Of a stretch of DNA of 64,000 bases, positions 24,191-31,661 are shown in pieces. The position numbers were made by a program, and so were the translations under genes. How positions within the stretch are numbered: the stretch's first letter is position 1; each line of letters starts with the position of its first letter. The DNA is from Palleniella muris (lineage in GTDB: Bacteria > Bacteroidota > Bacteroidia > Bacteroidales > Bacteroidaceae). Location of the stretch: assembly GCF_004792655.1 (NCBI RefSeq), contig NZ_SRZC01000007.1, positions 78,416-142,415 of the forward strand. The letters are read 5' to 3'. The notes under the pieces are model-generated. The model was not told the origin of the DNA. It worked only from the letters and a program-made list of their open reading frames with translations, and searched no databases.

Positions 24191-24233
24191 ACACCGCAAA
24201 TTTACAAAAATAATCAATAAAAACATTACAACA

Positions 24234-24422
24234 ATGGCAAAAACAAGTAAGAACACATCTAAAAATGAAGTACGTGAGGTTCGTCCAACAGATTATCAAC
24301 CTCAGCCTGGGAATAAGGCCATCCTCAGTTTGGCAGATTTTAGTGACGACAATCTATTTGGCGAACTCCGTCGTCGTGGTTATAACGGAGAACTCAGACT
24401 CGTTAAAGTGATCAATGTATGA
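24234..24422 (+). CDS. hypothetical protein, 62 aa
   Basis: A short basic N terminus is followed by a C-terminal helix reading NLFGELRRRGYNGELRLVK. The next gene ends in the same kind of segment (LLKALRAHGYTGELRKA), so the two share a C-terminal domain of about 22 residues. It overlaps the next gene by 4 nt. Confidence 0.6.
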   Translation: MAKTSKNTSKNEVREVRPTDYQPQPGNKAILSLADFSDDNLFGELRRRGYNGELRLVKVINV

Positions 24423-24655
24423 ATGACAGGCTTAAACAATTTTGTAGCAACTGCCATAACAAGAAAGTCGTTGGCAGAAACAGGTGTCCGTTTGAACAAA
24501 AGCACATGTGCCCGGACTATGCTGCTTTCAAAGCTTCTCTGGTGCTGGAAGATGACACCACAGCTCAATTGGTTCCAGTGGACCTTTTGCTGAAAGCGTT
24601 GCGTGCTCATGGCTATACAGGTGAACTTCGTAAGGCTATAACCGTAACAATTTGA
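24419..24655 (+). CDS. Cys-rich hypothetical protein, 78 aa
   Basis: The N terminus has CSNCHNKKVVGRNRC and then CPDY, a probable zinc or Fe-S site. The C-terminal segment LRAHGYTGELRKA repeats the ending of the upstream gene. Function unknown. It is followed by a 282-nt leader region. Confidence 0.6.
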   Translation: MNDRLKQFCSNCHNKKVVGRNRCPFEQKHMCPDYAAFKASLVLEDDTTAQLVPVDLLLKALRAHGYTGELRKAITVTI

Positions 24656-24718
24656 GCTATAATGGTAGAATTGAGTTAATAGTTGTACAAAGTTTACAAG
24701 AAATCCAATGATATTTTG

Positions 24719-24937
24719 TAATTTTGCAGTGGCTTTAATTGCCGAATAAGACATATTAGAAAAGTGCCTCATATTCGTTAAATCGCCAAATTAAACAAAT
24801 ATACACGAGGCACGGAGACAGCTCATACACAGTGGGCTGCCTATCCGTGCGTGTATATAGGTGTTTGGCGATACCTGCGAATTAGTACGGATGGCAGCCC
24901 ACTTTTCTTGTGTCCATGCAAATATAATGTTACAATT
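24719..24937 (+). promoter_or_regulatory. promoter and leader with mutually exclusive hairpins
   Basis: TAATTTTG (24719-24726) is a sigma-ABfr -7 box. The leader can fold two ways. ATCGCCAAA..TATACAC..GCACGGA (24782-24816) pairs with TCCGTGC..GTGTATA..TTTGGCGAT (24844-24872). Alternatively 24831-24848 pairs with 24887-24903 (17 bp, one bulged T), directly followed by TTTTCTT like a terminator. The middle strand is shared, so only one can form at a time. GTGCCTC (24764) and GAGGCAC (24807) give a third option. This is the layout of an attenuator or riboswitch. Confidence 0.65.
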
Positions 24938-25279
24938 ATGAAACAAGAAAAACGAGATGATATAGACACTACGATGTTGATGCTTATAGGCTTTGGAGCC
25001 GGAGCATTGCTATCTACGGTATTCTTTCTTTTCTTAGGCGTATTTATCGAGGCTGGTGAAAATGAAACATGGTCATTGCAAGCCGTATGGTCGGGCCTGA
25101 TGAGCATGTGTATCAGTGTCATCATCGGAATAATCACCTTGCTATATTGGAAACTTATTGCATCTAAAACAGGCGTATTGTTCCCCAGATTAAACGGATT
25201 TAAGTTACTGCTTGCTTTTGCTTCTGTGGTGCCAGGCATGGCTTTGACTATAGGGCTGGCTTATCAATTTATCATGTAA
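24938..25279 (+). CDS. membrane protein, 113 aa
   Basis: The start at 24938 (MKQEKRDDID) lies after the leader hairpins; an earlier ATG at 24851 is within them. Three hydrophobic segments are visible (residues about 18-38, 54-74 and 88-108). Together with the next gene it probably forms a two-gene membrane unit. Function unknown. Confidence 0.65.
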   Translation: MKQEKRDDIDTTMLMLIGFGAGALLSTVFFLFLGVFIEAGENETWSLQAVWSGLMSMCISVIIGIITLLYWKLIASKTGVLFPRLNGFKLLLAFASVVPGMALTIGLAYQFIM

Positions 25280-25292
25280 CCAAAAGAAGGGT

Positions 25293-25727
25293 ATGAATCG
25301 AAAGAAATTGTTAATTATGGCCAAAATCCTGATAAATGGAGGAATATTGTGCTTGTTGCTATTGTGCTTACCAGTATTATCATACTGGGTGGAAAACAAC
25401 CCATGTATCGTATTGTTCGCTTTGGCGCTCATATTGATAGGTTGTTTTCAATGTATCATAGCGAATAAAAACTTCTCTGAGAGAGAGCCTGAAGATGATC
25501 ACCCAAAACGCTTTCCAATAATATGGTACTTCAAAACTATAAAATGGATCTTGATTGTTGCTGTTGCATTTCACATAATAGCAGCGTCTATTGTTCTGTT
25601 CTTTTATTGCCTAAAGCATGAATTTGAAGCCACTTTGCTGGTTACGACGTTTGCAGGAATTGCTATAGGTCTTATATGTGAGGTGGCTATACCTTATTAC
25701 AAAAACAGCAAAGATAAAACAAATTGA
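25293..25727 (+). CDS. membrane protein, 144 aa
   Basis: Four hydrophobic segments (residues about 10-30, 38-55, 80-105 and 112-135) with short polar loops. It is 13 nt downstream of the other membrane protein and 1 nt upstream of the HTH gene. No family recognised. Confidence 0.65.
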   Translation: MNRKKLLIMAKILINGGILCLLLLCLPVLSYWVENNPCIVLFALALILIGCFQCIIANKNFSEREPEDDHPKRFPIIWYFKTIKWILIVAVAFHIIAASIVLFFYCLKHEFEATLLVTTFAGIAIGLICEVAIPYYKNSKDKTN

Positions 25728-25728
25728 T

Positions 25729-26139
25729 ATGAATTGTACAGAATTATGCGAACAATTGGTAAAACAGAAAGATGAAGCGCATGTACGTCTAAAAGACAGT
25801 TTACCATATATCTTACAGTTATCCAACAAGAAAATAGAAGCCATTGAACGTGGCTTTGGCAGTTTCAATGTTAATGATATGATGCTTTACATTCTTATGT
25901 GTAAGACATCTTTTATATTAACCGGTCAGGAATACTGGATAATCAGCACCGTTGACGATTTGCGTGAGTGCATTAAGCGAGAGCGTGAGTTTGCCGGAAT
26001 ATCGTCCAGACAATTAGCAAAGAATGTCAAGGTGCCCATGACAGTAATAGACGCTTTTGAAAATCGTAATGGCGGTTTGAGAATTGAAAGCTTCTTGGAC
26101 ATTATCAATGCTTTGGATATAGAAATACAATTTGAATAA
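25729..26139 (+). CDS. XRE-type helix-turn-helix protein, 136 aa
   Basis: The start at 25729 (MNCTELCEQL) avoids overlap with the membrane gene. The C-terminal half (residues about 76-136) reads LRECIKREREFAGISSRQLAKNVKVPMTVIDAFENRNGGLRIESFLDIINALDIEI when pieced together, a Cro/C1-type HTH. The first 70 residues are a separate helical domain. It is probably a DNA-binding regulator; the target is unknown. Confidence 0.75.
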   Translation: MNCTELCEQLVKQKDEAHVRLKDSLPYILQLSNKKIEAIERGFGSFNVNDMMLYILMCKTSFILTGQEYWIISTVDDLRECIKREREFAGISSRQLAKNVKVPMTVIDAFENRNGGLRIESFLDIINALDIEIQFE

Positions 26140-26142
26140 TAT

Positions 26143-26403
26143 ATGAATAAAGAAAGAAGAGAAGAACTATTGGACGTAATCGATTTGCTGGAAGAGGCAA
26201 AAGATAGGATTGGCGAAATCCGAGAGGAAGAAGAAGATGCCTTGTATTCCCTTCCAGAGGGACTTCAAGAATCTTCCAGAGGATTTGCGATGCAAGACGC
26301 TATGGACACTCTCGATGGATTTACTGATTCAATAGACAAAATACAATGCCAAATAGAAGAATTTGCACGTCCTAAGAAAAAGCAGAAAAACAAAAAGCCA
26401 TGA
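26143..26403 (+). CDS. coiled-coil hypothetical protein, 86 aa
   Basis: Charged helix (RREELLDVIDLLEEAKDRIG) followed by an acidic middle and a Lys-rich tail (PKKKQKNKKP). Probably a small helical bundle or coiled coil. It overlaps the next gene by 4 nt. Confidence 0.6.
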   Translation: MNKERREELLDVIDLLEEAKDRIGEIREEEEDALYSLPEGLQESSRGFAMQDAMDTLDGFTDSIDKIQCQIEEFARPKKKQKNKKP

Positions 26404-26762
26404 GACGTTTTCAATTTACCGACGACGAATACAATAAGCTTTCTACTGTAACCGGATTCCCTGCAATTGACCTTCAGAAACTCGACGCCTTGGGTCTGCT
26501 GGCGAATGATGTGGCAGTTCGCATGGTGCTGGAATATGAATATCAAACTCAGCGAAAAATGACGAAAGCGTTACCAAAACTCGTCCTTCAGGCTATAGCA
26601 AATAAATACGGCTTATCCCCTCAAAAAGTGAGGGGATTTTTGTTTCATAGAAAGCAGCCGGTTTATTATTGCTCAAAATGCCGTAAAGAGATTTCTCGCA
26701 GTGAGCATAAAAAATTTGATGGTCTCTGCGAGAACTGCGCAATAGATAGTATTAAACTATAA
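26400..26762 (+). CDS. HTH and zinc-ribbon protein, 120 aa
   Basis: A helical region with AIANKYGLSPQKVRGFLFHRK (residues about 65-85) looks like a helix-turn-helix, followed by a zinc ribbon CSKCRKEISRSE ... LCENCA (about 90-115). It is probably a DNA-binding protein of the element. No named family. Confidence 0.6.
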   Translation: MRRFQFTDDEYNKLSTVTGFPAIDLQKLDALGLLANDVAVRMVLEYEYQTQRKMTKALPKLVLQAIANKYGLSPQKVRGFLFHRKQPVYYCSKCRKEISRSEHKKFDGLCENCAIDSIKL

Positions 26763-26773
26763 TTCTTATCGAT

Positions 26774-27079
26774 ATGAACGTAAAGCAAATTGAAGTGCAT
26801 GACTATTATAAAGCATTGCACCCTAAAGCGCTCATTCTTTATCATATTCCGGGGCAATATATGGTTCTGGGGAATGACGTTGATCGAGCGTTAAAATCAT
26901 TGTCAACTATCCGCGTGTTAGAATCTGGTGTAGGCGTTATGCCTGATGGCTTATCTGTCCTGTCCCTTTTCGGGAGAGACGGTACTGAGATATGTATCAT
27001 TGATTGCCGAAACGAGAACGGGGCACTTGATTTGCCAGATATAGAACGCATAAAAGCAGAAAAAGAAATGGATTATTAA
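26774..27079 (+). CDS. hypothetical protein, 101 aa
   Basis: The sequence YHIPGQYMVLGNDVDRALKSL resembles the start of the MutS mismatch-binding domain (MutS_I, FYxxxGDFYELFGxDA), which several Bacteroidota mobile elements carry as a single small domain. Length (101 aa) and order fit, but the match is partial. It could be a stand-alone MutS-I-like module. Confidence 0.5.
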   Translation: MNVKQIEVHDYYKALHPKALILYHIPGQYMVLGNDVDRALKSLSTIRVLESGVGVMPDGLSVLSLFGRDGTEICIIDCRNENGALDLPDIERIKAEKEMDY

Positions 27080-27251
27080 ATTTTTTCATCATAACAGGAA
27101 TTGAGATTGCTGTTATCTGTCTAACAAGTTGAATTAAAGCAAATAAATCAAATTCAAACGGCAACTTATTTATAACACAAAACGACTGAATATCAGTGTT
27201 TTACGAAAACATTTTGTCGTTAAAAATAGCTTAAATCCAACTTTTATAAGC

Positions 27252-27298
27252 TAACTTTGTACCACTGGGTTGCATCATTTGCGGCTCGGTGGTTTTTT
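27252..27298 (+). promoter_or_regulatory. promoter with adjoining hairpin
   Basis: TAACTTTG (27252-27259) is a -7 box. Immediately after it ACCAC (27261) pairs with GTGGT (27289), followed by TTTTTT. The transcript would begin with a hairpin and T run 25 nt before the next gene, suggesting attenuation, or a stabilising 5' stem. The rest of the 244-nt gap (27080-27251) holds no gene. Confidence 0.5.
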
Positions 27299-27323
27299 AT
27301 TTTGAATAATCATAACAACCGCA

Positions 27324-27944
27324 ATGGAACAAGACATCAATAAAATCGAGACAACCGGAGCTGGTGTAGAAAAGGTTCACACGAAGCTCAAATTCATCAA
27401 ATCTGAGAAGAACGGAGCATTTATCAGTTTCGTTTCCCAGAATCCTGTAAATGGCGTAGTATGCGGAGTTCGTCAGGATTCCCCGTACCCTAAAAAGATT
27501 GTCATCATCGACCGGGAAATGTCAAACAACATACTGCCTAATGTGCTGTATGACTGCACCCTCATTCCGATGACAAAGACCATCAATAAAAAGACTGGCG
27601 AGGAGCACATTCCAGGCTATATTGCAATCGAAGCAAATGCTGTCCAATTTAAGGCTACTGTGACTACCAAATATGTTCGCGGTTCCATGTATCAGGTAGA
27701 AGTCGCTTTCGGCAACAAAATCATAAGGTTTGACCCATTTCACGGGCAGAAGGAAAGCGTGAAATCCCTGCCGGCTTGTCTGGCAGTTCTGGAAAAGCGA
27801 TGTGACGTCAAGGATCTGATGTATATCGTAGAGAGCTTCAATACCGCAGCTATCGAACTGGTAGAGCAGATGAAGCAGGATATGCGTGAAATCCATAACA
27901 AGAGAGGCAAAAATGAGAAGACCGGTCGAAGGAATCGCCACTGA
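27324..27944 (+). CDS. hypothetical protein, 206 aa
   Basis: A soluble protein with a long beta-rich core (residues 20-140, KLKFIKSEKNGAFISFV; KKIVIIDREM) and a basic C-terminal tail. It has the look of a single-stranded nucleic acid binding OB-type protein but lacks a signature I can name. Its 3' end overlaps the RNase H gene by 32 nt, so the two are coupled. Confidence 0.6.
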   Translation: MEQDINKIETTGAGVEKVHTKLKFIKSEKNGAFISFVSQNPVNGVVCGVRQDSPYPKKIVIIDREMSNNILPNVLYDCTLIPMTKTINKKTGEEHIPGYIAIEANAVQFKATVTTKYVRGSMYQVEVAFGNKIIRFDPFHGQKESVKSLPACLAVLEKRCDVKDLMYIVESFNTAAIELVEQMKQDMREIHNKRGKNEKTGRRNRH

Positions 27945-28308
27945 TGCGGCCCATTCCATGAAGAATGGAAAGACAGAGTATCAAGGTATAAACTTAGCGA
28001 CCAAAGAACAGATATTTTATAAGGATTTGGGGAACCAAACCACTAATATAGGAGAATTTCTTGCGGTTGTCGAGGCTGTGAAGTTCATCATTGAGAATGA
28101 CTTCCAGCCTCGAATCATTTATACCGACTCCATGACTGCAATCGCATGGTTCAAAGCGAAGAAAACGTCATCTACAAAACCGTGCAAAGACCTGACCCGT
28201 GCAGAAATGTTCCTGCGGGCACTGTCATCGGACGTGGACACAATTGAAATTTATCACTGGGACAACAAACGCTGGGGTGAAACTCCGGCAGATTTTGGTC
28301 GTAAATAA
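27913..28308 (+). CDS. ribonuclease H family protein
   Basis: The start at 27913 (MRRPVEGIATDAA) gives 131 residues. RNase H motifs are visible: the first acidic residue in ATDAAHSM (D11), GEFLAVVEAV with the catalytic Glu, YTDSMTAI with the second Asp, and the end WGETPADFGRK with the last Asp. It should degrade RNA in RNA-DNA hybrids. The short form is common on Bacteroidota elements. It follows a possible nucleic-acid-binding gene. Confidence 0.85.
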   Translation: MRRPVEGIATDAAHSMKNGKTEYQGINLATKEQIFYKDLGNQTTNIGEFLAVVEAVKFIIENDFQPRIIYTDSMTAIAWFKAKKTSSTKPCKDLTRAEMFLRALSSDVDTIEIYHWDNKRWGETPADFGRK

Positions 28309-28488
28309 TGCCCAACTAAGCATGAATAGACAAAAAGCCAGTAATTTGCTAAACATTATGTCTATTATGGTTCTATTCATTAAAAAGAATATATCGTGAA
28401 ATAGAGCAGATGACAGTTCACCAGGCTTATGTTATGGGAGTCAATGACTCGTTCACATATCTTACAATCACTCTAAAAATTACAACTT

Positions 28489-28698
28489 ATGACGAATTTC
28501 AAAGAAAGAAGAGAATCTATTTTGGAAGTTTTTAACAAAGCAAAAGAAGATTTGGAATGCCTCAATGGGGATATACAAAATCAGATTGAGGCAAATCAAG
28601 CTCAAATTATCGCATTGACCAATCAAAATGCGGAGTTGTCTGCATTGAAGGTAAGTAATGAATCGTCAATCAAGACATTTGCCAAATTTTTTAGGTAA
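28489..28698 (+). CDS. small coiled-coil protein, 69 aa
   Basis: The heptad-rich central region (IEANQAQIIALTNQNAELS) indicates a coiled coil. The 180-nt gap before it holds only very short frames that I do not support. Function unknown. Confidence 0.5.
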   Translation: MTNFKERRESILEVFNKAKEDLECLNGDIQNQIEANQAQIIALTNQNAELSALKVSNESSIKTFAKFFR

Positions 28699-28833
28699 CA
28701 TGGACACTTCCCGCTATGAAAGGAGACATGCCAGGTTTATAATCTGGTGCTTGATAATGTTCGAGTCATATCTGGGGTGCAAACACTTTGTAAGCAAGTA
28801 TCAAATTCAATAACCATTTTAATTCAAAAAATT

Positions 28834-29658
28834 ATGAAAAAGTTTTTGTATCTATTGATTGCGTTAATCGCATGTACAGTATTCTCCAGTTGTCACCGGG
28901 TGGCACCTGGAGCTGGCGAAGAATCCGTTCTTGTTCATAAGCCTTGGTTTTTCGGTCATGGCGGTGTTGACAAGGATGCAGTCACAACCGGAAGTACCTG
29001 GTGTTGGTGGAGTACCAGTTCGGAGACATTCAAGATTATTCCTGTGAAATACACGGAAAAATTGGATGATATAATTTCTAACGAGAATACTCCGCTGGAC
29101 TTCAACACAATGATTACATTACAGATTCAGAAAGGTAAATCGCCATTGCTCCTTGAAAATTACGGTGTTGATTGGTACAACAATAACATTAAGGAAATAT
29201 ACAACAATCTTACCAGACATTATGTTTCTCAGTATTCGCCATTTGATTTAACAAGTAACAGAGAGGTTATAGCGCATATAGACTCATGTGTAAAGGCAGA
29301 CATGATACAATACATCGCAAAGTTGTCTGAGAAGAAAGATTTTCCTGTTACCGTCATAAATGTTATTACAGGACGAGCGATACCCAATACCGCACAGTTA
29401 GCAGAAATGAACAATACCGCAGCCCAAATTCAGGCAAGACAGACCCAGGAACGCAGATATGAAATGGAGGTTGCACGAGAACGCGCAGAACGCCAGCGAG
29501 CGACATCAGACAAGGCATATCAGCGTGAAATGGGTTTAACAGCCGAACAATTCATCAACCTTAAAGCGTGGGACATAATCGCATCGAAAAAGGGCGCGAA
29601 TATTGACGTTCTTTTTGATGGTGGAGCATCCAGTACAATGTGGAATATCAAAAGATAG
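28834..29658 (+). CDS. SPFH (band 7/prohibitin-like) lipoprotein, 274 aa
   Basis: The start at 28834 (MKKFLYLLIALIACTVFSSC) gives a lipoprotein signal with Cys at about residue 20. The remainder shows the SPFH pattern: a beta-rich domain with DFNTMITLQIQKG, then the helix of the repeat-like AQIQARQTQERRYEMEVARERAE. SPFH proteins form rings at membranes. Phage-encoded versions may protect or remodel the envelope, but the role here is inferred. A terminator follows directly. Confidence 0.75.
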   Translation: MKKFLYLLIALIACTVFSSCHRVAPGAGEESVLVHKPWFFGHGGVDKDAVTTGSTWCWWSTSSETFKIIPVKYTEKLDDIISNENTPLDFNTMITLQIQKGKSPLLLENYGVDWYNNNIKEIYNNLTRHYVSQYSPFDLTSNREVIAHIDSCVKADMIQYIAKLSEKKDFPVTVINVITGRAIPNTAQLAEMNNTAAQIQARQTQERRYEMEVARERAERQRATSDKAYQREMGLTAEQFINLKAWDIIASKKGANIDVLFDGGASSTMWNIKR

Positions 29659-29679
29659 CCTTATCCAAACAAGTTAAAA

Positions 29680-29730
29680 ATACCCCCATAAAGCAGAACT
29701 TACGATATGCTTTATGGGGGTATTATTTAT
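29680..29730 (+). terminator. intrinsic terminator
   Basis: A 16-bp stem between 29680-29695 (ATACCCCCATAAAGCA) and 29708-29723, followed by TATTTAT. Nearly symmetric, so it may work on both strands. Confidence 0.85.
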
Positions 29731-29744
29731 AAGTAATTTATTGA

Positions 29745-29936
29745 ATGAGAAAACTATTTGCGATTTGGCGAATACTGTGGGCTGATAAATTCGCCCTCTT
29801 CACATTTGAGGATGCGCCAGATGATCCGGAATGGCAAACCGCCCCATATTTTAGATGGAGGTTATCTCACGATGATGAGTATTTTCTTCAATTGATAAAG
29901 GACGTATTGTTGAATATTGAAAAAGAACATAAATGA
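29745..29936 (+). CDS. small hypothetical protein, 63 aa
   Basis: Aromatic N terminus (MRKLFAIWRILWADKFALF) with an amphipathic helix, then an acidic C-terminal half. It ends 1 nt before the next gene. Function unknown. Confidence 0.55.
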   Translation: MRKLFAIWRILWADKFALFTFEDAPDDPEWQTAPYFRWRLSHDDEYFLQLIKDVLLNIEKEHK

Positions 29937-29937
29937 T

Positions 29938-30147
29938 ATGGATGCAGTGGAAAAATTCCAGGCTCTTGGTAAGGGCTTTGAAGACATGATGCGCAATGGT
30001 TGCAGTTGCAAGATCAAAATTATGAAGCCGGTCGGTTATTTGAGGCATGAACCAACCGACACTTCTATAACTGTCTATAAGCCTATATCACGTTTCAAGG
30101 CACTGATGCTTCGTTGGTGCTTCGGACTTAAATATGAAAAGTTATGA
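29938..30147 (+). CDS. small hypothetical protein, 69 aa
   Basis: The start at 29938 (MDAVEKFQALGKGFEDMM) is 1 nt after the preceding stop. The C-terminal part is basic and aromatic (RFKALMLRWCFGLKYEKL). It overlaps the methyltransferase gene by 4 nt. Confidence 0.55.
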   Translation: MDAVEKFQALGKGFEDMMRNGCSCKIKIMKPVGYLRHEPTDTSITVYKPISRFKALMLRWCFGLKYEKL

Positions 30148-30638
30148 ATATCACACAACCCATTTTAGATGCTTGCTGTGGCGGCAAGATGTTCTATTTT
30201 GACAAGCAGGATGATCGCGTGTTATTTCAAGATATACGTGATGTTGAGACAACCCTATGTGATGGACGTCAGTTTGAGGTGAAGCCTGATGTAAAAGCTG
30301 ATTTTACTTCAATGCCATATTCTGATGAGAGCTTTTCGATGGTTGTCTTTGACCCACCACATCTGAAATATACAGGCAGCAAGAAAGAAAAATCAGGCTA
30401 CCAAATGATTAAGTATGGCTGTCTTGAAGGAGATTGGAAAGATATGTTGTCCAAGGGCTTCAAAGAATGTTTCAGAGTTCTAAAACCCGGTGGTTTTCTA
30501 ATTTTCAAATGGAATGAGACAGACATAAAAGTGTCTGAAATTCTTAAATTAACATCAGAAAAACCTATTTTTGGACATATATCCGGCAAACGCGCCAACA
30601 CTCATTGGATTTGCTTTATGAAAGGAGGGAAGGTATGA
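30144..30638 (+). CDS. SAM-dependent methyltransferase (DPPH type)
   Basis: The 164-residue protein has DACCGGKMF (residues 9-17, SAM-binding motif I) and VVFDPPHLKY (about 67-76, with the DPPH catalytic motif of amino-methyltransferases), then FRVLKPGGFLIFKW. The DPPH motif suggests modification of an adenine or cytosine amino group, but it is short and lacks a target recognition domain, so the substrate (DNA or RNA) is unknown. Small phage methyltransferases of this type are common. It overlaps the next gene by 4 nt. Confidence 0.8.
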   Translation: MNITQPILDACCGGKMFYFDKQDDRVLFQDIRDVETTLCDGRQFEVKPDVKADFTSMPYSDESFSMVVFDPPHLKYTGSKKEKSGYQMIKYGCLEGDWKDMLSKGFKECFRVLKPGGFLIFKWNETDIKVSEILKLTSEKPIFGHISGKRANTHWICFMKGGKV

Positions 30639-31032
30639 CACCGAAATTCACAACACCATGTTTCATACATAAAAACACCCCAGAGCTTCGCAAGAAATTG
30701 GAAGCCTGGGGTATCGGCTGAATAATGGCAAATGGATGGGCAAATATCTTGCAACATTCCGAATTAAGGCAACAAAAGAATGGCGGTATGTTGCATCACC
30801 AGAGTGGGATTTACAAAACAACCCTGACATAGGGTGCTCTATTGATTGTGGTACTAATGAAGAAAAATTTCTTGCTATTGCTGGATTGAGAAATGATACA
30901 GATAAATACCAATGGTTTATCTCACCTGAAGGCTGTTGGTGCTATAATAAGGGCTATGATGATATATCGGAAGTTTCCCTTAAATGGCGTAAAGCCACAA
31001 TAGAAGAAGTTGTTGAACATTTCAAAGATTAA
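30635..31032 (+). pseudogene. phage-type hypothetical protein interrupted by frameshift
   Basis: ATG 30635 encodes MTPKFTTPCFIHKNTPELRKKLEAWG and then hits TGA at 30719. In another frame the sequence goes on without a gap (GYRLNNGKWMGKYLATFRIKATKEWRY ... EVVEHFKD to 31032). The PCFIHKNTPELRKKLE start is typical for a family of small Bacteroidota phage proteins that runs on through the second part. The break lies near GGGG at 30708-30711, a place where a one-base indel would explain both frames. It could be a real mutation, a sequencing error or programmed shifting. Confidence 0.65.
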
Positions 31033-31034
31033 AT

Positions 31035-31346
31035 ATGAAAATTATTTACAATAACATCATCCCATTTAAGGGATTCCTGGCAATCAATTTCTTCGGTATT
31101 TTGTTTGTCAGAGGTACAGAGCGTGACATCAACGATATTGTGCTCAATCACGAAAGAATCCATACAGCCCAGATGAAAGAGCTTGGATATATCTTGTTCT
31201 ACATAATATATCTGCTGGAGTGGATTGTGCGTCTCTTTAAGAAAGGGAACGCTTATCGAAACATTTCTTTTGAGCGTGAGGCATACAAGCATGAAAGAGA
31301 TTTGAATTACCTCTCTACACGTCCCAAATGGGCTATGTGGCAGTAA
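31035..31346 (+). CDS. small HExxH membrane protein, 103 aa
   Basis: NHERIHTAQMKE (residues about 36-47) contains HExxH, the zinc motif of metallopeptidases. Hydrophobic segments flank it (residues 9-27 and 50-70), followed by a basic tail (FEREAYKHERD). A Glu about 18 residues downstream of the motif may be the third ligand. Small proteins of this form are widespread in Bacteroidota, with no assigned substrate. Confidence 0.75.
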   Translation: MKIIYNNIIPFKGFLAINFFGILFVRGTERDINDIVLNHERIHTAQMKELGYILFYIIYLLEWIVRLFKKGNAYRNISFEREAYKHERDLNYLSTRPKWAMWQ

Positions 31347-31378
31347 ATTCCACAATAAAAAGGGATAAAATAAACCTT

Positions 31379-31416
31379 TTATCGGTTTACATACTAATCT
31401 ATAATGTAACCGATAA
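31379..31416 (+). repeat. inverted repeat before tRNA cluster
   Basis: TTATCGGTTTACAT (31379-31392) pairs with ATGTAACCGATAA (31404-31416), 13 bp with one bulged T, ending 4 nt before the tRNA. It may be a terminator of the gene before it or a processing signal for the tRNA transcript. Confidence 0.55.
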
Positions 31417-31419
31417 TAT

Positions 31420-31493
31420 CGCGGGGTGGTAGCAGTGGGTAGCTCGCCAGCCTCATAAGCTGGAGGTCGCAGGTTCGAGTCCTGCCCCCGTAA
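31420..31493 (+). tRNA. tRNA-Met (CAT), initiator-like
   Basis: The cloverleaf fits: acceptor CGCGGGG/CCCCGTA with a C1-A72 mismatch, the mark of initiator tRNA; anticodon loop CTCATAA (CAT) on a CCAGC/GCTGG stem; T arm GCAGG-TTCGAGT-CCTGC. The three G-C pairs next to the loop in normal initiator tRNA are not present, so it mixes initiator and elongator features. CCA is not encoded. It is carried by the element. Confidence 0.85.
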
Positions 31494-31499
31494 CAATAT

Positions 31500-31569
31500 G
31501 GGTGCGTAGTTTAATGAAGAACAGCAGGTGTTTCATCTGAAGGTGCTGGATCACTTCCGGCGGTGCCCC
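31500..31569 (+). tRNA. degenerate tRNA-like sequence
   Basis: Acceptor GGGTGC (31500-31505) with GTGCCC (31563-31568), a D-arm-like TAGTTTAATGAAGAACA, an anticodon-like arm CAGG/TCTG with loop TGTTTCA, and T arm GCTGG-ATCACTT-CCGGC. The loop lacks U33 and the T loop lacks TTC, so it is a decayed tRNA or a tRNA-like RNA. It lies between two good tRNA genes. Confidence 0.45.
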
Positions 31570-31661
31570 TCCCATTGAAAGCGCAAAGCAATTTGCTATT
31601 TTTTCTTTTTACATACGAAACACTTTTGCCTCTGTCATTTGTGAAAATCGCAGAGGATTTT

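Noticed and set aside
28199..28488. Short frames between RNase H and the coiled-coil gene
   Set aside because: Frames of 26 and 41 codons exist, but neither has overlap coupling or a ribosome site good enough to support it.
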